This document shows positions 59,861 through 64,000 of a DNA stretch of 64,000 nt, one piece after another; position 1 is the first letter of the stretch; every line of letters begins with the position of its first letter. Under the pieces are notes generated by a model. The model did not search any database and was not told the DNA's origin. It saw nothing but the letters and a program-made list of their open reading frames with translations. Source of the stretch: Klebsiella oxytoca NBRC 105695 (lineage in GTDB: Bacteria > Pseudomonadota > Gammaproteobacteria > Enterobacterales > Enterobacteriaceae); assembly GCF_001598695.1 (NCBI RefSeq), contig NZ_BCZK01000004.1, forward strand, positions 124,001 to 188,000, written 5' to 3'. Both the position numbers and the translations under genes were made by a program.

Positions 59861-60658
59861 ATGGAGAAGGTTTTCTTGATTAATAAAGAGGTGGCATTTT
59901 TCACTAAACAAAACTTGTTGATTAATCTGCAGGACTCACAAATAAAACAAACGCTTAATCAACCCTGCGCTCGCTGTCTTGAGACTTTACTTGAATCTCA
60001 GGGACAGCTTGTCACTCATGAAACACTCTATGCATCAGGTTGGCCACAAGCACCGCATAAAACAGCACCAAACACCCTCTACCAGAATATCCTTCTGGCC
60101 AGAAAAGCGCTCAAGGCTGTTACTGATAATTCTGTAGAATTTATCCAGACTGTGCCACGTAAAGGCTTCTGCTTTAACAGCTCTATCAATGTGACTTGGT
60201 ATAGTGCTGCTGAGTCAGAGAATTCTTTAGGGGATGTTGAACAAAATGAGCAATCTGATGGCCCACATAATAAATCATATGTACTTCAGGATTACATCAA
60301 ATCACATATTACTATTTTTAGCAAACCCATTTTGGTAGTGATATCTGTATTGTCTATAATATCTTTTTTTATAGCCGGGTACAGATATTATCACTCAATG
60401 CCAACTAATCTCAGTAATGAATATGTTTTCTATGCGGATGTCAATGATTGCCATCTATATCTTCATAACAATGTAGAAAAGAATATTGATGGTTTGAACA
60501 CCCTACTAAAAAAATACCCAGTCATCGCGGGAAACTGTAAAAATAGCCCTTATCGATACATCAGTTTTTTCTTGAAACCGCAGAGGATATATTTCTTGTC
60601 TTGTAATAAATCCAGCAACCCTGATATGATATGTTCAGCCGCTTTTATAAGAACTTAA
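59861..60658 (+). CDS. ToxR/CadC-like membrane transcriptional regulator (MarT/YqeI type)
   Basis: This 265-residue protein has an N-terminal OmpR-type winged helix (residues 1-105, with TLYASGWPQAPHKTAPNTLYQNILLARKALK and IQTVPRKGFCF), a linker, one transmembrane helix near residues 155-178 (PILVVISVLSIISFFIAGY) and a periplasmic domain with three or four cysteines (NDCHLYL, GNCKNS, LSCNKSS, DMICSA). Such proteins sense periplasmic signals and bind DNA from the membrane. The start at 59861 (MEKVFLIN) has AGGAA seven bases upstream. It is followed after one base by a FidL-like gene, which reproduces the marT-fidL and yqeI-yqeJ arrangements. Confidence 0.82.
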   Translation: MEKVFLINKEVAFFTKQNLLINLQDSQIKQTLNQPCARCLETLLESQGQLVTHETLYASGWPQAPHKTAPNTLYQNILLARKALKAVTDNSVEFIQTVPRKGFCFNSSINVTWYSAAESENSLGDVEQNEQSDGPHNKSYVLQDYIKSHITIFSKPILVVISVLSIISFFIAGYRYYHSMPTNLSNEYVFYADVNDCHLYLHNNVEKNIDGLNTLLKKYPVIAGNCKNSPYRYISFFLKPQRIYFLSCNKSSNPDMICSAAFIRT

Positions 60659-60659
60659 A

Positions 60660-61130
60660 ATGAAGAGATTTATCCTTACCTGCAGCGTAGTCTTGCTTGT
60701 CGTCTCATTAGCATGTATCGTTTATCTTCGATTTGAAGAACGAATGGTTACTATTAATTGCCGCTCAGACTTTGACAGCTATTCAGATCAATACACGTTA
60801 AACGCATATGTCGAATTGTATTTAAAAAGTGGCGTAGGGAGGTTTATGATCAGTGGAGATTATACTCATGATGCATATAAAAAAACACCTGTAAAAATAT
60901 TTAGTGTGTTTGATTACAAAATAGATGGCGAACTTTTTTATATTAAAATAAGGGAGCAGCAATCCATCTTGCCATCAACTCCTGATGATACTAACCTTAA
61001 TCTGCTTCTTCCTTTTGTTTTAAATAGCCGTAATATTGAGTATGCTTTTCAATTTTATAAGCAGCCTGAGTCAGATTATTTGATTAAACAGAACGGCAGG
61101 GTGCTCTTTTATTGTAAAAAAATGCGCTAA
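60660..61130 (+). CDS. FidL/YqeJ-like membrane partner protein
   Basis: This 156-residue protein has an N-terminal transmembrane helix (residues 5-23, LTCSVVLLVVSLACIVYL) and a periplasmic domain of about 130 residues. ToxR-like regulators often need such a partner to stabilise or modulate them (ToxS; FidL beside MarT). It starts one base after the regulator stop, so the two are co-translated. Two cysteines (INCRSD, LFYCKKM) are present in the mature part. Its role as partner is an inference from position. Confidence 0.7.
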   Translation: MKRFILTCSVVLLVVSLACIVYLRFEERMVTINCRSDFDSYSDQYTLNAYVELYLKSGVGRFMISGDYTHDAYKKTPVKIFSVFDYKIDGELFYIKIREQQSILPSTPDDTNLNLLLPFVLNSRNIEYAFQFYKQPESDYLIKQNGRVLFYCKKMR

Positions 61131-61335
61131 AATTATTCTCTCGAGTGACCACAAGATGGTTCGTCATTTACTGTATATAAAATCATTCACGCGTCCGTCT
61201 TTGTAAATTTCACTTCGTTAACAGGATAGTCAATGGAAGCAGGGAGGAGTCAGGAAGTGAGTTGCTGGCATCACGTTCTCATACGCTTTGCCAGCTTATT
61301 CTTGAACGTAAAGAGAAACGCCAGCATCCCCCCCG

Positions 61336-61887
61336 TCACGCTTTAGTGTCGGACCATAAAAATGAAGATAATTTTTCACAGCAAATGGCCGTCAGTGGAT
61401 GGTAACGTCGAAAACCAAGTTTTAGCACCAGACTGTTTCGTAGCCGATAAACAGACTTGTCGTTTATTTTAAGCTTTAAAGCTATTGTGGATATATTTAA
61501 ACCTTCAGCGTGATATTTTAACACCTTGAATTCATTGTATTTTATCCTTTCTCTCTTTAAATAAAGATATTGCTGTGCCTTTCTAAGGATGTTATTTGTA
61601 CTTTCCCGCTTTGATATAAACTGTGCCCCCTCTTTAATGAAGTTAGTGGAAATATCAATGAGCAAAAAAATGTTTTTTATTCCGTAGCTAGCGGCAAGAA
61701 ATTCGTTAATGTTTTGCACATAGCTAATATCAAGAGCTACCAGGTCATAGTTAGCCGACAGATTCCGTAAACCTCTGGAGGTGAGGTTGCTAAAATCAGA
61801 ATATTTACACTGGTAGCCGCTATCTTGCATGATATCTATAAAGCCACAGGAGAAGTAGCGATCGTTAGAAATAATTATTATATTCAT
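61336..61887 (-). CDS. LuxR-type helix-turn-helix regulator near the fimbrial genes
   Basis: This 183-residue protein has a C-terminal LuxR/GerE-like DNA-binding domain (FKVLKYHAEGLNISTIALKLKINDKSVYRLRNSLVLKLG, near residues 118-157) and an N-terminal receiver-like fold (NIIIISNDRYFSCGFIDIMQDSGY) without the full set of receiver aspartates. It lies downstream of the adhesin gene in the same direction, at the end of the fimbrial operon, so it probably regulates fimbriae or motility. The sensor input is unknown. Confidence 0.75.
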   Translation of the reverse strand: MNIIIISNDRYFSCGFIDIMQDSGYQCKYSDFSNLTSRGLRNLSANYDLVALDISYVQNINEFLAASYGIKNIFLLIDISTNFIKEGAQFISKRESTNNILRKAQQYLYLKRERIKYNEFKVLKYHAEGLNISTIALKLKINDKSVYRLRNSLVLKLGFRRYHPLTAICCEKLSSFLWSDTKA

Positions 61888-61960
61888 ATTAACACCTATG
61901 AAATTATTAGCTTGTTTTCACACCTGACACACTCTGTTTACCTTCGGTTACCCCGTAAAT

Positions 61961-61982
61961 ACCTCAGGGTTCCCCCTGAGGT
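61961..61982. terminator. Hairpin between the adhesin and LuxR-type genes
   Basis: ACCTCAGGG and CCCTGAGGT form a 9-bp stem with loop TTCC in the 154-base gap. It could be a partial terminator or attenuator that lowers expression of the distal regulator; no T-run follows. Confidence 0.4.
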
Positions 61983-62041
61983 TATTAGCGAGGACAAACA
62001 TGATTATGTTGCGTTCGGTGAGTCATCTCATTGACACTATT

Positions 62042-63244
62042 TCACTGATAATTAATGGTGAACTCAATAGCTGAATCAGCCTTGCCAGCCGTCATTGTCG
62101 AACTACCTGCAATGAGTCCGTAGCGCGCTTTTAATGGAATCTGGTAGCTTGCGGCGCTGGCAAGTAACGTCAAACCGCTATCGGTCACGGTATTCGTGAA
62201 TGAATTGGTTAGCACATTGGTACCCGTTACATTTTGAATTTCAAGGCAGGCACCGCTTGCGGTGTCGGTACTTGGAGTAAGCTTTGCGCATTGGCCACCA
62301 GACGCAAGGGTTTCATAACCGCTGACCGGATTTAATGAGATCCCCACGGTATTGGGCTGATCCGGGAGACCTTCGATACTTCCAGATGCCATCCATTGGT
62401 TTGTTGCTTGTGATGCTTCTGGATGATTCTTTGAGTAGCGGCCATACATCGGAGGACAATTCAGCAAACTGATTTTGAAATCTACCCAGTTTGTATTTAC
62501 CGTACTGCCCGAAACCTCGTGTTGCCCCATAGGTACACTCACATCTGGGGTCTGGCAAGTACCAGCAAGAACATTGACCGAACCAAATATCGTAAATCGG
62601 GCGCCATAGTCTTTTTTAACGCTCTCAGGGGATAAATCACCGGTTAACTGACCATCGATCACCATGGGCGGCAAATTAATCGGAACAGTCCAAGTTCCCG
62701 CCGGAATATCTCCAGTTTTAACTAGCAGGATTTCGAGTACCCACACCCCCATCGTATTTCCGGCCCCCATATAAGACCCGCCAAACGTGTAAAGTTCTTC
62801 ACTTTGCAAATGAGGAAATGTTTCACCATGAGTAGCCTCCTGCCATGCAGCGCCATAGGCACCATGCAGCAGAACCATGCCAATACCAGGGACTCCAGTG
62901 TCATAGACATTGTGACCAGACCAGGTGCTGACAACGCCAGGGAGTGCGCCATCAGGGGCGAACCTTGTCGTTCTTATTGCCGCCTCAATCCCACCGGAAT
63001 TATTTAGACACTTCATGAAACCAAGGGTTGCAGCATCAGGATCCTTGATCACCTGTCGGAACAATATTCCGCCGATGGGCAGGTCTCGCATTGCTGAGAT
63101 AATTATCCCACTGCTCAAAATAGGAACTGTATAATTAACATAGTCAGTTCGATTACTGTAATTTCTTTCACAGGTTATTGTCGCCTGTCCCCACGGCGAC
63201 CACAGTGAAAGCAACGTCGCCAGGCTTATTATCCATCGTTTCAT
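62042..63244 (-). CDS. Chaperone-usher fimbrial tip adhesin
   Basis: This 400-residue precursor has a signal peptide of about 21 residues and the two-domain form of tip adhesins: an N-terminal lectin-like domain of about 200 residues with paired cysteines, and a C-terminal pilin domain of about 160 residues with the cysteine in AGTCQTPDVSVPMGQHEV and the closing beta-strand SAIEFTINYQ that ends in the beta-zipper pattern used for chaperone binding. It is downstream of the usher gene with an 85-base gap and is transcribed in the same direction. The receptor is unknown; the lectin domain does not match FimH or PapG clearly. Confidence 0.82.
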   Translation of the reverse strand: MKRWIISLATLLSLWSPWGQATITCERNYSNRTDYVNYTVPILSSGIIISAMRDLPIGGILFRQVIKDPDAATLGFMKCLNNSGGIEAAIRTTRFAPDGALPGVVSTWSGHNVYDTGVPGIGMVLLHGAYGAAWQEATHGETFPHLQSEELYTFGGSYMGAGNTMGVWVLEILLVKTGDIPAGTWTVPINLPPMVIDGQLTGDLSPESVKKDYGARFTIFGSVNVLAGTCQTPDVSVPMGQHEVSGSTVNTNWVDFKISLLNCPPMYGRYSKNHPEASQATNQWMASGSIEGLPDQPNTVGISLNPVSGYETLASGGQCAKLTPSTDTASGACLEIQNVTGTNVLTNSFTNTVTDSGLTLLASAASYQIPLKARYGLIAGSSTMTAGKADSAIEFTINYQ

Positions 63245-63329
63245 CAGTACTCTCTTCCTATTCCGATATTTTCAGGCGCACGCCAAGCCTGAAAATTGCT
63301 TATTGATTTGCCAACCATCACTTGCCGGC

Positions 63330-64000
63330 CTAATTGCACGCTGCCGTAATCGTCACGTTTTCTGCCGTTTTGCCAGCTGGAGGGAGCTGATAATTCAGAC
63401 GACATCTTGTCTCTGCCTCTTCACCCCAGCTAATGGTCAGTTGCCCCGTATCCGCGCCCAGGCGAGCAAAAATGAGTTTCCCTTGTCCGACCACACCCAC
63501 CATATTATCCTGTTGGTCCAGCACGTACGCGCCAAACGGCACCTCTTTTGTCCCGTTCAGTTTGATAAACACCGGGCGTCCCTGGGTTGTGCCAAACGAC
63601 AGCTTCACCACCGCCCCCCGGTATGGCGACACCTTCTGGCTGGTGTGATCCAGTTCAATATCTTCCGGGATCCCCTTCGGATCAATGCTGATTTCATTAA
63701 GCTGATAAGCATTCAGGTACGGCACCAGTGCATAGCCCCGGCTATCCACCTTGATGCCTGGGTAACCGCTCACTACTGCACCCGTAGCGCCCTGGGCCTC
63801 AACCAGTGCCTGAGTCTCACCGCTGTATGGACTGAGGGTCACGCCGCCTCTATGCAACACCGCGGCACCGCTCATCCCCAACGAATAGTTGTGATAATTC
63901 TTGCCGCTACCACCAAAGGCCTGCAGCGTAGTGTAAGGTGTGCGCAGCGTCGCACTGCTGCTAACGCTGGTCTTCCCACCTTTATTCGCATTTGCTCCGC
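63330..64000 (-). CDS. Outer membrane fimbrial usher, C-terminal part
   Basis: The frame is open from the window end to the stop at 63330 and encodes at least 223 residues of a PapC/FimD-type usher. The segment LRTPYTTLQAFGGSGKNYHNYS is part of the last barrel strands. It is followed by the two C-terminal plug-like domains, with LVEAQGATGAVVSGYPGIKVDSRGYALVPYLNAY and FGAYVLDQQDNMVGVVGQGKLIFARL. It ends with a conserved cysteine-containing strand. The usher assembles pilins supplied by the chaperone. The rest of the operon lies beyond position 64000. Confidence 0.9.
   Translation of the reverse strand, partial: GANANKGGKTSVSSSATLRTPYTTLQAFGGSGKNYHNYSLGMSGAAVLHRGGVTLSPYSGETQALVEAQGATGAVVSGYPGIKVDSRGYALVPYLNAYQLNEISIDPKGIPEDIELDHTSQKVSPYRGAVVKLSFGTTQGRPVFIKLNGTKEVPFGAYVLDQQDNMVGVVGQGKLIFARLGADTGQLTISWGEEAETRCRLNYQLPPAGKTAENVTITAACN

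Noticed and set aside
61131-61335. Possible gene fragment between the FidL-like and LuxR-type genes
   Set aside because: Short frames are present but none has a start signal or a recognisable sequence; it is treated as a spacer.

Overview
The window reads as the chromosome of a motile member of the Enterobacteriaceae, close to Enterobacter, Kosakonia, Klebsiella or Citrobacter. Positions 1-19687 keep the Escherichia coli K-12 gene order flk-yfcJ-fabB-mnmC-yfcL-epmC-yfcA-mepA-aroC-prmB-smrB-sixA-fadJ-fadI-yfcZ-fadL-mlaA-yfdC-argW almost without change, with proteins that are highly recognisable. The species cannot be fixed from sequence reading alone.

At argW, tRNA-Arg(CCU), the conserved backbone ends and accessory DNA begins with a P4-type tyrosine integrase (19861-21057). 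No second copy of the argW 3' end was found by eye, so the right boundary of the element is probably outside the window. The accessory DNA is layered. (a) 21.4-23.2 kb holds debris: a frameshifted APH(6)-like kinase and the start of a transposase. (b) 23.5-35.0 kb is a compact catabolic cluster: DeoC-like aldolase, PfkB kinase, RbsD/FucU-like protein, zinc alcohol dehydrogenase, enolase-superfamily dehydratase, aldo/keto reductase, amidohydrolase-type lactonase, MFS transporter, DapA-family aldolase, sugar mutarotase, ScrY/LamB-like porin and a convergent AraC regulator. The enzymes fit a non-phosphorylating oxidative route (sugar to lactone to acid to 2-keto-3-deoxy acid to pyruvate plus an aldehyde), as known for L-fucose-like sugars, with a kinase/aldolase branch beside it.

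(c) 35.3-49.3 kb is an envelope and stress region: an IS3-family remnant that has cut an LpxP/LpxL-like lipid A acyltransferase, small hypothetical and zinc-ribbon genes, a YmgB/AriR-like gene, a 2860-residue cyclic beta-glucan synthase (NdvB type), two divergent cold-shock-domain proteins, and an H-NS paralogue. A decayed IS30-family element follows at 49.6-50.8 kb.

(d) 50.9-59.4 kb is a second P4/CP4-like module: inovirus Gp2 (YagK/YfjJ)-type cluster, AlpA regulator with a near-consensus Fur box upstream, an unknown 383-residue protein with an N-terminal zinc-finger-like motif, YfjP/YeeP-type GTPase, a small secreted protein, YfjQ/YafZ-type DUF932 protein, RadC-like JAMM protein, YeeT, a frameshifted CbeA antitoxin and a CbtA toxin. 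(e) From 59.8 kb to the end lie a ToxR/MarT-like membrane regulator with a FidL-like partner, a LuxR-type regulator, and the distal end of a chaperone-usher fimbrial operon (tip adhesin and the usher C-terminus, cut by the window end).
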